Source: Tritonibacter scottomollicae
GTDB lineage: Bacteria > Pseudomonadota > Alphaproteobacteria > Rhodobacterales > Rhodobacteraceae
Direction of reading: 5' to 3'
Length of the DNA: 64,000 nt
Assembly: GCF_003003215.1 (NCBI RefSeq)
Contig: NZ_PVUF01000003.1
Span: 62,001-126,000 of the forward strand
Shown here: positions 28,565-37,307 of the stretch, piece by piece
How positions within the stretch are numbered: position 1 is the first letter of the stretch
Layout of the letters: every line of letters begins with the position of its first letter
Notes under the pieces: generated by a model
Database searches by the model: none
What the model was told of the DNA's origin: nothing
The model's input: only the letters and a program-made list of their open reading frames with translations
Made by a program: the position numbers and the translations under genes

Positions 28565-29251
28565 ATGTCCGAACAGCTGAGCTTTGATCTCCCGGCGAAA
28601 CCGGCGCTGGGGCGGGATGATTTCTTCGTGGCGCCTTCGAACGCGATGGCCGTGGCGCTGATCGACCCCGCCTTTGCCTGGCCCTCGGGCAAACTGGTGC
28701 TGAGCGGGCCGAAGGGATCGGGCAAGACCCACCTTGCCCATGTCTGGGCCAAGGAAAGCGGCGCCCGCGTGGTGCCCGCGCAGACCCTGACCGAAGCCGA
28801 TGTGCCCATGCTGGCAAGCGGCCCCGTCGCCATCGAGGACGTGCCGGAGATCGCCGAGGACGCACTGGCTCAGAAGGCGCTGTTTCACCTGCACAACATG
28901 GTGCTGACCCATGGCCACCGTCTGATGCTGACCGGACGCCCGGCGCCGAACCTCTGGGGCCTTGGCCTTGCCGATCTGCAAAGCCGGGTGCAGGCCGCCA
29001 CCCATGCCGCGATGGATGCACCGGATGACGCACTGCTGGCGGTGGTTCTGGCCAAACTGTTCAACGACCGTCAAATCACCCCGAAACCTGACGTGATCCC
29101 CTATCTGGTGGGGCGTATGGACCGCAGCTTTGCCGCCGCACAGGCGGTGGTGGATCAGCTCGACCGGCTGGCGCTGGCGGAACAGCGCACCCTGAGCCGC
29201 GCCCTGGCCATCCGCATGATGGCCAACGACCGAGAGCGCGAAGACGGATGA
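28565..29251 (+). CDS. hdaA: DnaA-homologous regulator Hda (HdaA type)
   Basis: 228 residues, resembling the AAA+ domain of DnaA but without the DNA-binding domain IV. Walker A is GPKGSGKTHLA (residues 48-58). The N-terminal QLSFDLPAKPALGRDDFFVAPSN carries the clamp-binding QLSFDL motif (residues 4-9) that lets Hda dock on the beta clamp and trigger hydrolysis of DnaA-bound ATP after initiation. The Walker B region reads AIEDVPEI. It sits between the AI-2E permease and ppx on the same strand. Confidence 0.88.
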   Translation: MSEQLSFDLPAKPALGRDDFFVAPSNAMAVALIDPAFAWPSGKLVLSGPKGSGKTHLAHVWAKESGARVVPAQTLTEADVPMLASGPVAIEDVPEIAEDALAQKALFHLHNMVLTHGHRLMLTGRPAPNLWGLGLADLQSRVQAATHAAMDAPDDALLAVVLAKLFNDRQITPKPDVIPYLVGRMDRSFAAAQAVVDQLDRLALAEQRTLSRALAIRMMANDREREDG

Positions 29252-29360
29252 GACGCCCCGTGACAGGATATCGCCTGCGCCCCGGATCCCGCCGCTGCCG
29301 AATTGACCTGATCGCCCTGATAGACCATCCTTCCCACAGCCAAAACGCCCCGGAGTCTGC

Positions 29361-31010
29361 ATGACAATCCAGTCTGACGCCCCGACACACGCCGCCTCGG
29401 ACATCACATCCGCCGGGCTGGACAGTCCCGAGGCCCCGCAGCCCGATGCACCGGGCGAGGACTGGGGCCCCTATGGCCGACCGCTGTTTGACGACCCGGA
29501 CGCGCGCGCACTAAAGCGAGTCGGCGTGGTCGATGTGGGCTCGAACTCGGTGCGTCTGGTGGTGTTTGACGGCGCCGCCCGCAGCCCGGCCTATTTCTAC
29601 AATGAAAAGATCATGTGCGGCCTCGGCGCGGGCCTGTCGGAAACCGGCAAGCTGAACCCGAAGGGCCGCGCCCGCGCGCTGGCGGCGCTGCAGCGCTTTC
29701 AGATGCTGGCGGATGGGTTGCTGCCCTACCCGCTGACCGTGGTGGCCACCGCAGCGGTGCGCGACGCCAGCGACGGGCCGGAATTCTGCGCCGAGGTGGA
29801 GGCCGCCACCGGCCTGCGCATCCGGGTCATCACCGGCGCCGAAGAGGCGCGGCTGTCGGCACAGGGTGTGCTCTTGGGCTGGCCCGGCGCCTATGGTCTG
29901 ATCTGCGACATCGGCGGCTCCTCGATGGAGCTGGCGGAGATCCACGACGGCGAGGTCGGCAAATGCGTGACCTCCAACCTCGGCCCGCTGAAACTGAAGG
30001 ACATCACGGGCGGACGGCGCGGGCGCAAGAAACACATCGACGAGGTGATGACCGGGCTGCGTGACCAGATGGGTGATCAGCGCGACCGGCTGTTCCTGGT
30101 CGGCGGCAGCTGGCGGGCCATCGCCCGCGTCGACATGTTGCGGCGCAACTACCCGCTGACGGTTCAGCATGAATACCGCATGACCGCCAAGGACGTGCGC
30201 GAAACCGCGAAATTCATCGAAAAGAACGACCTCGACAAGATCCGCAGCGATTGCGGCATTTCCTCGGCGCGGATGGCCTTGGTTCCTTATGCGGTGGATG
30301 TGCTAGCCCGGCTGGTGAAGACATTCCGCCCCAAGGACATCGCGATTTCGAGCTATGGTATCCGCGAGGGGCTGCTCTATGAACAGATGCCCGAGCGTCT
30401 GCGCCAGCGCGACCCGTTGATCGAGGCGGCGCGCTTTGCCGAGGCGAAGGACGCGCGGGTTCCGGGCTTTGGCAAGACGCTCTATACCTTTGTGAAACCC
30501 CTGTTTTCCGGCGCGCCTTATGCCAAGTTACGATTGGTGAAGGCGGCCTGCGTGCTGCATGATGTCAGCTGGCGCGCGCATCCCGATTACCGCGCCGAAG
30601 TCTGTTTCGACAATGCCACCCGCGCCAATCTGGGCGGGCTGAAACACTCCGAACGGATCTTTCTCGGCATGGCGCTGCTGCATCGCTATCGCAACAAGCG
30701 TCAGGGCACCCATTTCGAGCATCTCTATGATCTGCTGGCCCCAGAAAAGCAGAAAGAGGCAGAGATCCTCGGCAAGGCCATGCGCTTTGGCGCCATGCTG
30801 ATGGTGGGCGAGGATCAGGACATCGGCAGCCTGCGCTGGCAGCCGCGCAAACGCTTCCTGCATGTGGAATTGCCCGCCGCCAGCGCGCCGCTCTTTGGCG
30901 AGGTGGCGCAATCGCGGCTTATGTCACTGGTCAATGCACTGGAGGCTGAGGTGCGCGTCACTGTGGAAGGCAAGCGCGGCGCGCTGCTGCAAAAGGACTC
31001 GCGGGAGTAA
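29361..31010 (+). CDS. ppx: Ppx/GppA family phosphatase (exopolyphosphatase)
   Basis: 549 residues of the ASKHA fold. The N-terminal phosphate loop is VGVVDVGSNSVRLVVFDG (residues about 54-71) and the second is CDIGGSSMELAEI. A C-terminal HD-like helical region follows (VLHDVSWRAHPDY). It would remove phosphate from polyphosphate or convert pppGpp to ppGpp. The first 45 residues are low-complexity and acidic. GGAG lies before ATG 29361. In related genomes ppk1 usually lies between hda and ppx, but only 109 bases separate them here. Confidence 0.88.
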   Translation: MTIQSDAPTHAASDITSAGLDSPEAPQPDAPGEDWGPYGRPLFDDPDARALKRVGVVDVGSNSVRLVVFDGAARSPAYFYNEKIMCGLGAGLSETGKLNPKGRARALAALQRFQMLADGLLPYPLTVVATAAVRDASDGPEFCAEVEAATGLRIRVITGAEEARLSAQGVLLGWPGAYGLICDIGGSSMELAEIHDGEVGKCVTSNLGPLKLKDITGGRRGRKKHIDEVMTGLRDQMGDQRDRLFLVGGSWRAIARVDMLRRNYPLTVQHEYRMTAKDVRETAKFIEKNDLDKIRSDCGISSARMALVPYAVDVLARLVKTFRPKDIAISSYGIREGLLYEQMPERLRQRDPLIEAARFAEAKDARVPGFGKTLYTFVKPLFSGAPYAKLRLVKAACVLHDVSWRAHPDYRAEVCFDNATRANLGGLKHSERIFLGMALLHRYRNKRQGTHFEHLYDLLAPEKQKEAEILGKAMRFGAMLMVGEDQDIGSLRWQPRKRFLHVELPAASAPLFGEVAQSRLMSLVNALEAEVRVTVEGKRGALLQKDSRE

Positions 31011-31155
31011 TAAAACTCCCCGGACCAGGTCCCTTGCCATTGGGCATCTTCGGATGTGGCGGCAGTTCAGCGCCCCCCGACATACCAATTGTGCGCGCCA
31101 TCACGAGGCGGTGCTGCCGCCCGTGTGCCGGTTGTGCCATCCCGGTTCAGTCGGA

Positions 31156-31190
31156 TCGCAGGAGAAAACGGCGATCTTGTTGTCCTGCGA
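31156..31190. terminator. Hairpin between convergent genes
   Basis: TCGCAGGA / TCCTGCGA, a perfect 8-bp stem with a 19-nt loop, lies between the ends of ppx and the next (opposite-strand) gene. There is no T-run, so termination is only suggested by location. Confidence 0.3.
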
Positions 31191-31262
31191 GGCGCTAAGG
31201 TCGCCGACAGAAGAGTGCGCCGCCTAAGAGGCGTTCCACTGGCCGTCCTGTAAAAGCCCCAC

Positions 31263-31676
31263 TTACAATTCGATACTGCCGTCTTCATCCGCCTTTGGTG
31301 CCTCCCCCTCCGGCAGCGGCTCCTTGCGACGGATGATGATGTCGCCGTTGGGCAGGATCTCCGGCATCTCGTAGACGCTCCAGTCCTCCACCTGATCGGC
31401 AATCTCCGCCAGCGCCGGACCCATCTCGGTCAGGAAACTGCGCATGGAGGGGCCGATTTCGGCAAAGAGACGTGCTGCCTCCTCCAGGGTTGGCTCCATC
31501 TCACGGCGCAGACCCTCGAAGAACAGCTCCGCCCCGCGCTCCATCAGCGACGGCGCGCCATCGCTATCTGGGGTGGTTTGGTCCTGTGCAAGCACCGGCA
31601 GTGCGGGCAACATCAGCGCCAACCCCAAAACGCGGGGCAGTCGGCGCAGCGAAGAGAACGAGAGAGCATGTGTCAT
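31263..31676 (-). CDS. Secreted hypothetical protein
   Basis: 137 residues. The signal peptide (FSSLRRLPRVLGLALMLPALPVLAQ) ends near residue 31. The mature part has an amphipathic helical region (LMERGAELFFEGLRREMEPTLEEAARLFAEIGPSMRSFLTEMGPALAEI), a short YEMPEILPNGDIIIRRK strand and an acidic tail. Similar short periplasmic proteins occur in Rhodobacterales. No ATPase or other catalytic motif is visible. Function unknown. Confidence 0.7.
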   Translation of the reverse strand: MTHALSFSSLRRLPRVLGLALMLPALPVLAQDQTTPDSDGAPSLMERGAELFFEGLRREMEPTLEEAARLFAEIGPSMRSFLTEMGPALAEIADQVEDWSVYEMPEILPNGDIIIRRKEPLPEGEAPKADEDGSIEL

Positions 31677-31861
31677 ACCCGAAGTATAGCGCGCCTGTGT
31701 AACAGGTATAGAGGTCGCGTGGCGCGGTCCCCTCCGTCACAGACATATGGCAATCTCTTGCCGCACCTCGGTTCACGTCGACCAGCGCGCATCCATACAA
31801 AATACGCTACTGGATTGGCAGCTCGACTGTGCATCAGACACGGCGGCGCAGGCCCGCGCAG

Positions 31862-32872
31862 TCACCCGCCCGACGGACGGGTCAGATCCAGATCTAGCGT
31901 GACGGGAAAGTGGTCCGAAGCCGCCAGCAGGGCCTGGCAGAGATCCGGCGTGCCATAGCAGCCGGCATCCTCGAACGGGTGCCAGATGCGCCATTGCGGA
32001 TCAAACGACATCAGCTCCGGCGACACCATTGCGTAGTCCAGAAGCGCCTGAAAATATCGCTTATCCAGATGGTTATAAAAACGGGCTGATGTAGGGAGCC
32101 CCTGCCGATTGGGTCGCAGCAGCTGGCGGGCATGGGGGTCCACCAGCTCGGCCCCCATGATGATTTCCACCGAAGAGCGGCCAAACAGAGCCTCGTAGAC
32201 ATCCAAGCCGGGACCATCGTTGAGATCGCCCATCAGCACCAGCGGCACAGCTGCCTGCAGATGATCCTCGATCCGCGCCCGCAGCCAGACTGCCTGTGCC
32301 AGCTGCTTGCGCCGATTGGTGATTGAAATCGCGCGGGCATCCTCGGGCGTCCGTGCGCCATGCGGAGCCTTGGATTTCAGATGCGCGCCGATCAGGCGAA
32401 AGGGCAGGCCTGCGCGCGGGGTGATCTGCAGCTCCATCGGCGGTTTGGAAAAGCGCACCAGATCCGCCCTCGCATCCACATCGAGGTCGATCTCAAAACT
32501 GCCGTCAAAGCGCGGCGCCTGGGGCGAGGAGACTGGTGCATGGACCGCCTCCAGCACCGTTGCATCATAGAGAAAGGCGATCTCCTGCTGGGTGTCATTG
32601 GCAAAGCCCATCACCACGTCACGGGTGCGCAGCCCGGCCCAATTGGCAAAATTTTCCAACGCCCGCAGTGTGTTCTGGTGCTTTCCGCTATTGGGGGCCT
32701 CCACCACGACGATGCCATCCGCATTGATCGCTCGCAGCACAGATGCAATCGCGTCGGCCTGCGTCCTGCGGCTGATGCCGTGCCGTCCCGATGGCCCCTC
32801 ATCAAGCCGCAGCCCGTCCGCGTCATCAAAGAGGTTGGCGAACCATTCGATGTTATACGTGCTCAGGCGCAT
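31862..32872 (-). CDS. Endonuclease/exonuclease/phosphatase family protein
   Basis: 336 residues with the three metal and catalytic signatures of the EEP fold: YNIEWFANL at the start, LMGDLNDGPGL in the middle and ASDHFPVTL at the end (His of the catalytic pair). The target could be nucleic acid, phospholipid or a phospho-sugar; nothing distinguishes them. There is no signal peptide. Its first 20 bases overlap the end of the TerB/J-domain gene upstream on the same strand, which implies coupled translation. Confidence 0.85.
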   Translation of the reverse strand: MRLSTYNIEWFANLFDDADGLRLDEGPSGRHGISRRTQADAIASVLRAINADGIVVVEAPNSGKHQNTLRALENFANWAGLRTRDVVMGFANDTQQEIAFLYDATVLEAVHAPVSSPQAPRFDGSFEIDLDVDARADLVRFSKPPMELQITPRAGLPFRLIGAHLKSKAPHGARTPEDARAISITNRRKQLAQAVWLRARIEDHLQAAVPLVLMGDLNDGPGLDVYEALFGRSSVEIIMGAELVDPHARQLLRPNRQGLPTSARFYNHLDKRYFQALLDYAMVSPELMSFDPQWRIWHPFEDAGCYGTPDLCQALLAASDHFPVTLDLDLTRPSGG

Positions 32873-33560
32873 GATCTCGGGCCTGCGCCGTGCCGCTGAT
32901 ATCGTCCCAGGCGCGGTTGATATCGGCCATGCGTTTCTCGGCCAGTCGGATCGCCTCGGGCGGGACACCGCGGGCGATCATCGCATCCGGATGATTGTCG
33001 CGCACCAGCCGTCGCCAGATGCGCCGTATCTCCTCCAACGGTGTGCCGGGCTGCACGCCAAGCACATCATGGGGATCACGCGGTGCGCCCTCGACAAACC
33101 GCGCCCGCAATGACCGGAACTGCGCGTCGGACTGCCCGAAGATCCGGCTCACATCCTCAAGAAACGCATTTTCATTCGGGTGATAAAAGCCATCGGCAAT
33201 GGCGATATGAAACAAGCCCTCCATCAAATCGCAGAGGGTTCCAGGGTCATCGGCAAACATCGCCCCAATGCGGCGGGCATAATCATCGTAGCCTGCGATG
33301 TCCTGTCGCGCGAGGTTGAACACCCGCGCGGCCTGCACCTCGTCCTCGGCTGCAATCTGGAACACATCCCGAAACGCGGCAACCTCGTCGCGGGTCACCT
33401 GCCCGTCCGCCTTGGCCATCTTTGCCCCCAAAGCAATCACCGCAATGGTAAAGGCCACCGAGCGTTCCGGCGGCGTGCGCAAGCGGTCGAAAACCTGGCT
33501 CAGGCTTTCGCCATTGGCGAGCGCGGAGAGCGCTTCGGTTATGCGAGTCCAAAGTGACAT
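32853..33560 (-). CDS. DjlA-like protein with TerB and J domains
   Basis: 235 residues. A TerB-like helical domain (about 25-150: VIALGAKMAKADGQVTRDEVAAF, GLFHIAIADGFYHPNENAFLEDV) is followed by a J domain (about 165-225; DPHDVLGVQPGTPLEEIRRIWRRLVRDNHPD, with the HPD tripeptide that stimulates DnaK ATPase). It lacks the N-terminal membrane segment of E. coli DjlA, so it is probably cytoplasmic. It is the first gene of a pair with the EEP-family gene. Confidence 0.88.
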   Translation of the reverse strand: MSLWTRITEALSALANGESLSQVFDRLRTPPERSVAFTIAVIALGAKMAKADGQVTRDEVAAFRDVFQIAAEDEVQAARVFNLARQDIAGYDDYARRIGAMFADDPGTLCDLMEGLFHIAIADGFYHPNENAFLEDVSRIFGQSDAQFRSLRARFVEGAPRDPHDVLGVQPGTPLEEIRRIWRRLVRDNHPDAMIARGVPPEAIRLAEKRMADINRAWDDISGTAQARDHAPEHV

Positions 33561-33680
33561 GAGGGCAGTTTACCTGCGAAAGGCGCCGGTGTCAGGCGGG
33601 GCATGTCCCTCCTCACGGAGAATTTTCCACGATCGCACAGGATCGCGCCACTGGCCCGGCGGCCCGTCAGCGCACAATCG

Positions 33681-34292
33681 TCATGCAAGTGTTCGCACCC
33701 CATGCGGTGTGTCGATCTCAGCGCGGATGTCAGCTGGTCCCGCCTCAAACACGACACGCGCATCTGGGAGCGCCAGCATGGCACGCAGCACCTCCGCCTC
33801 CGGGTGGCAGATTATCAGGCGCCGGAGGCCGCAGCCCTGCTGGGTCAGCCGCGTGGCCGGATGCGGCCCCTGCCATTGCATCAACGCAGGACAGCAATTG
33901 TCAAAGGGCAGGATCCCGGTTTCGGGCACCGCCATCTGCCAGCTGAGATCGCCGCGTGTCAGCGACACCGGCTGACCAGCATCCACCTCCTGCGCGGCCA
34001 ACGTGACCAGCGTGGCGTCCAGATCATCGCAGCGGCAGATCCAGGTGCCGATCCGAGGCGGACCACTAAACCGGTCAAGGTCGAACCAGCGTGGGCTGCG
34101 CTCTGGCGTGGCACCGGGGTCAATGGCGATCGCCTCCAGATACAGCCCGCCCTCAAGGCCAAGCAACGCGTTATGGGTACCGAACACCTGATGCTGCCCA
34201 CCGGGCTGCAGCGGCACACCTAGCGCCTGCTCCACATGCGCGGTGGCCTCCTCAAGCGTGTCCCCGGCAACGGCGAAGTGATCAAGTTCCAT
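33681..34292 (-). CDS. VOC-fold glyoxalase-like protein
   Basis: 203 residues beginning MELDHFAVAGDTLEEATAHVEQALGVPL, the entry strand of Glyoxalase-like domains of the PF13468 kind. GLYLEAIAIDPG and RPFDNC-like segments follow in the expected order. The usual metal ligands are only partly recognisable (His 4, Glu near 55), so enzymatic activity is uncertain. It is divergent from another VOC gene across a 225-base gap that carries a SoxR-type promoter facing the other gene. Confidence 0.75.
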   Translation of the reverse strand: MELDHFAVAGDTLEEATAHVEQALGVPLQPGGQHQVFGTHNALLGLEGGLYLEAIAIDPGATPERSPRWFDLDRFSGPPRIGTWICRCDDLDATLVTLAAQEVDAGQPVSLTRGDLSWQMAVPETGILPFDNCCPALMQWQGPHPATRLTQQGCGLRRLIICHPEAEVLRAMLALPDARVVFEAGPADIRAEIDTPHGVRTLA

Positions 34293-34442
34293 ATGCGTAT
34301 CCTTTGGCAGCCGCGCGTGTTGCGCTCAGTCATTTACCCAAACTTTCCGGGCTGTTGCATAGCGTAACGCCCCAGCCTCAGAAGAAAACCCCATGCCTGC
34401 GGTGGCTGTGTCCAGAGGGTCGAAACATCGGGGCATATCTGC

Positions 34443-34473
34443 TTGATCTCAAGTTAACTTGAGCAATTAAGGT
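34443..34473 (+). promoter_or_regulatory. SoxR-type operator in a promoter with 19-bp spacer
   Basis: CTCAAGTTAACTTGAG (34448-34463) is a perfect 16-bp palindrome equal to the core of the E. coli soxS operator. A -35-like TTGATC (34443-34448) and a -10-like TAAGGT (34468-34473) are separated by exactly 19 bases, the over-long spacer that MerR-family activators need. It points to the VOC gene starting at 34518. The soxR gene itself is not in this window. Confidence 0.7.
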
Positions 34474-34517
34474 GCGAGTCGCGGGGCATTCCCCACCAGA
34501 CAACCCGGAGACAGAAC

Positions 34518-34988
34518 ATGCACTCAAACTGGTCACCCGACGATTTACTTGGCCTGTATGAAACTCACCTGACAGTCCGCGACCTAGATCGGGCGCTGGA
34601 CTTTTACACCAATAAACTGGGCCTGACGCTGGCGCGCCGACTGCCGGAGCGCAAGGTCGCCTTTCTCTGGGTCGGACCGAAGGAGACCGGCATGCTGGGG
34701 CTTTGGGAGGTCGGCAGCGCACCGATGGGATTGCAGCTGCATTTCGCGTTTCGGGCCACCCGGTCGGCGGTGCTGCACAGCTGCCAGACGCTTGCGACAC
34801 GCGGGATTACGCCGCTGGGGTTCACAGGCGAACCGGTACAGGAGCCGGTGGTGCTGGGGTGGATGCCAGCGGTGTCGATCTATTTCAAGGATCCGGATGG
34901 CCACTCTATCGAGATGCTGAATATGCTCGATGAGGCGCCCGATGCGGCATTCGGCGTGCGCAGCTACTCGGACTGGCAGAACCGCTGA
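34518..34988 (+). CDS. VOC family protein (bleomycin resistance/dioxygenase superfamily)
   Basis: 156 residues. LYETHLTVRDLDRALDFYTNKLGLTLARRLPERKVAFLWVG is the first beta-alpha-beta-beta module, and VSIYFKDPDGHSIEMLNMLD the second, with the late Glu metal ligand. His 18 gives the first ligand. Such proteins bind or modify toxic small molecules. The SoxR-type promoter suggests induction by redox-cycling compounds, consistent with a detoxification role. GGAG lies 9 bases before ATG 34518. The substrate is unknown. Confidence 0.82.
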   Translation: MHSNWSPDDLLGLYETHLTVRDLDRALDFYTNKLGLTLARRLPERKVAFLWVGPKETGMLGLWEVGSAPMGLQLHFAFRATRSAVLHSCQTLATRGITPLGFTGEPVQEPVVLGWMPAVSIYFKDPDGHSIEMLNMLDEAPDAAFGVRSYSDWQNR

Positions 34989-35040
34989 AGCCATCATCAG
35001 CTGAAGCCATCATCATAGGGCACACGACATCGTGGAAAAC

Positions 35041-35158
35041 GACGGGCGGGCTCCCGCCCGTCCCGGTGGCATGATACATGCCACCACGCCCGTTGGGCGT
35101 GGCGCGTTGCCCCAGATGGGGCAACGCGCGCAGCCGACCCTCAATGAGGGTCGGCTGC
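35041..35158. repeat. Array of five back-to-back hairpins
   Basis: Perfect inverted repeats fill the stretch: 35041-35062 (10-bp arms), 35065-35085 (9 bp, loop ATA), 35086-35100 (6 bp, loop GTT, extendable to 8 bp by borrowing from its neighbours), 35102-35129 (13 bp, loop GA) and 35130-35158 (14 bp, loop A). It lies between the convergent ends of the VOC and mutase genes. The sequences of the five stems are unrelated. Confidence 0.85.
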
Positions 35159-35177
35159 CACCGGATAGCTTCAGACC

Positions 35178-37307
35178 TCAGCCACGCGCCGCGCGGATCA
35201 GTTCCAGAATATCCTGAGCAGCCGTCGGGATATTGGTGCCGGGACCAAAAATCGCCTTGACGCCCACCTTGGTCAGGAAGTCGTAGTCCTGCTGCGGGAT
35301 CACCCCACCGCAGATCACGATGATATCCTCGGCACCCTGCGCCTTCAGCTCGGCGATCAGCTGCGGCGCCAGCGTCTTGTGACCTGCCGCCTGGGACGAG
35401 ATGCCGATCACATGCACATCGTTGTCGATCGCATCCTGCGCCGCCTCCGCAGGGGTCTGGAACAGCGGCCCGACGTCGACGTCAAAACCGATGTCGGCAA
35501 AGGCGGTGGCGATGACCTTTGCGCCACGATCATGCCCGTCCTGGCCCATCTTGACCACCAGAAGACGTGGGCGGCGACCCTCTTCCTCGGCGAAGTCCTC
35601 GATCGACTTCTGGATCGCGGCAAAGCCCTCGTCGCCCTCGTAAGCAGCGCCATAAACACCGGCGAGGGTCTTCACTTCGGCGCGATGGCGGCCGAATTCC
35701 TTTTCCATAGCCATGCTGATCTCCCCAACGGAGGCCCGGGCACGGGCGGCTTCGACCGCAGCCTCGAGCAGGTTGCCACCCTCACGCGCGCGACGGGTCA
35801 GTTCACCCAGCGCCGCCTCGCAAGCCTCGGTGTCGCGGCTGGCGCGGATGCTCTCAAGCCGCTTGATCTGACTATCGCGCACCTTGACGTTGTCCACATC
35901 GAGGATGTCGATCGGGTCTTCCTTGTCCTTGCGGTACTTGTTGACGCCGACGATCACCTCTTCGCCGCGGTCGATCATCGCCTGACGGCGGGCGGCGGTT
36001 TCCTCGATGCGCAGTTTCGGCATGCCGGAGGCGACGGCCTTGGTCATGCCGCCCATCTCTTCCACTTCCTGCATCATCGCCCAGGCCTTATCGACCAGCT
36101 CAGCGGTGAGGCTTTCGACATAATAGCTGCCCGCCAGCGGGTCGACCACATTGGTGACACCGGTTTCTTCCTGCAAAATCAACTGCGTATTCCGCGCAAT
36201 TCGTGCAGAGAAATCGGTAGGCAAGGCGATCGCCTCGTCCAGCGCATTGGTGTGCAGACTTTGCGTGCCGCCCAGAACCGCACTCATCGCCTCATAGGCG
36301 GTGCGGATGACGTTGTTGTAGGGGTCCTGCTCCTGCAGGCTCACGCCGGAGGTCTGGCAATGGGTGCGCAGCATCTTGGAGCGGTCGCTCTCAGCGCCAA
36401 ATTCGGTCATCACCCGGTGCCACAGGGTGCGGGCCGCGCGCAGTTTGGCGGATTCCATGAAGAAATTCATGCCGATGGCAAAGAAGAACGACAGCCGACC
36501 GGCGAATTTGTCCACATCCATGCCGGCCTCGATGGCGGCTTTGACGTATTCGCGCCCGTCCGCCAGCGTATAGGCCAGCTCCTGCACCAGGTTCGCGCCG
36601 GCCTCCTGCATGTGGTAGCCGGAAATCGAGATCGAGTTGAATTTCGGCATCCCATCCGAGGTATATTCGATGATGTCGGAGATGATCCGCATCGAGGGTT
36701 CCGGCGGATAGATATAGGTATTGCGGACCATGAACTCCTTGAGGATGTCGTTCTGGATGGTCCCCGACAGCTGGGATTTGTCATGGCCCTGCTCTTCGCC
36801 CGCAACGATGAAGCTGGCCAGGATCGGGATCACCGCGCCATTCATGGTCATCGAGACCGAGACCTGATCCAGCGGGATGCCGTCAAACAGGATCTTCATG
36901 TCCTCGACACTGTCGATGGCGACACCGGCCTTGCCCACATCGCCCATCACCCGTTCATGGTCGCTGTCATAGCCGCGGTGGGTGGCGAGATCAAAGGCGA
37001 CGGAGACGCCCTGCTGACCGGCGGCGAGGTTGCGGCGATAAAAAGCGTTGGAATCCTCGGCGGTGGAGAAACCGGCGTATTGGCGGATGGTCCAGGGGCG
37101 ACCGGCGTACATGGTCGCCTTGACGCCGCGGGTGAAGGGGCCAAAGCCCGGCAATGTGCCCATATGGCCGAGGTCTGCGGTATCCTCGGCGGTATAGATC
37201 GGTTTTACGTCGATGCCTTCGAGGGTCTGCCAGGTGAGATCCTCCAACGCACGGCCGCGCAGCTCTTTTTCAGCCAGCGCCCGCCAGTCTTCCGGTGTCT
37301 GGGTCAT
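35178..37307 (-). CDS. mcmA: Methylmalonyl-CoA mutase
   Basis: 709 residues, single-chain (homodimer-type) B12-dependent mutase converting methylmalonyl-CoA to succinyl-CoA at the end of propionyl-CoA assimilation. The TIM-barrel substrate domain includes [31 protein letters not shown]. The C-terminal cobalamin domain has the DxHxxG motif in [24 protein letters not shown], whose His ligates cobalt. AGAGGA precedes the start. The first 38 bases overlap the upstream sulfotransferase-like gene. It is the last gene of the pcc/mcm cluster. Confidence 0.95.
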   Translation of the reverse strand: MTQTPEDWRALAEKELRGRALEDLTWQTLEGIDVKPIYTAEDTADLGHMGTLPGFGPFTRGVKATMYAGRPWTIRQYAGFSTAEDSNAFYRRNLAAGQQGVSVAFDLATHRGYDSDHERVMGDVGKAGVAIDSVEDMKILFDGIPLDQVSVSMTMNGAVIPILASFIVAGEEQGHDKSQLSGTIQNDILKEFMVRNTYIYPPEPSMRIISDIIEYTSDGMPKFNSISISGYHMQEAGANLVQELAYTLADGREYVKAAIEAGMDVDKFAGRLSFFFAIGMNFFMESAKLRAARTLWHRVMTEFGAESDRSKMLRTHCQTSGVSLQEQDPYNNVIRTAYEAMSAVLGGTQSLHTNALDEAIALPTDFSARIARNTQLILQEETGVTNVVDPLAGSYYVESLTAELVDKAWAMMQEVEEMGGMTKAVASGMPKLRIEETAARRQAMIDRGEEVIVGVNKYRKDKEDPIDILDVDNVKVRDSQIKRLESIRASRDTEACEAALGELTRRAREGGNLLEAAVEAARARASVGEISMAMEKEFGRHRAEVKTLAGVYGAAYEGDEGFAAIQKSIEDFAEEEGRRPRLLVVKMGQDGHDRGAKVIATAFADIGFDVDVGPLFQTPAEAAQDAIDNDVHVIGISSQAAGHKTLAPQLIAELKAQGAEDIIVICGGVIPQQDYDFLTKVGVKAIFGPGTNIPTAAQDILELIRAARG

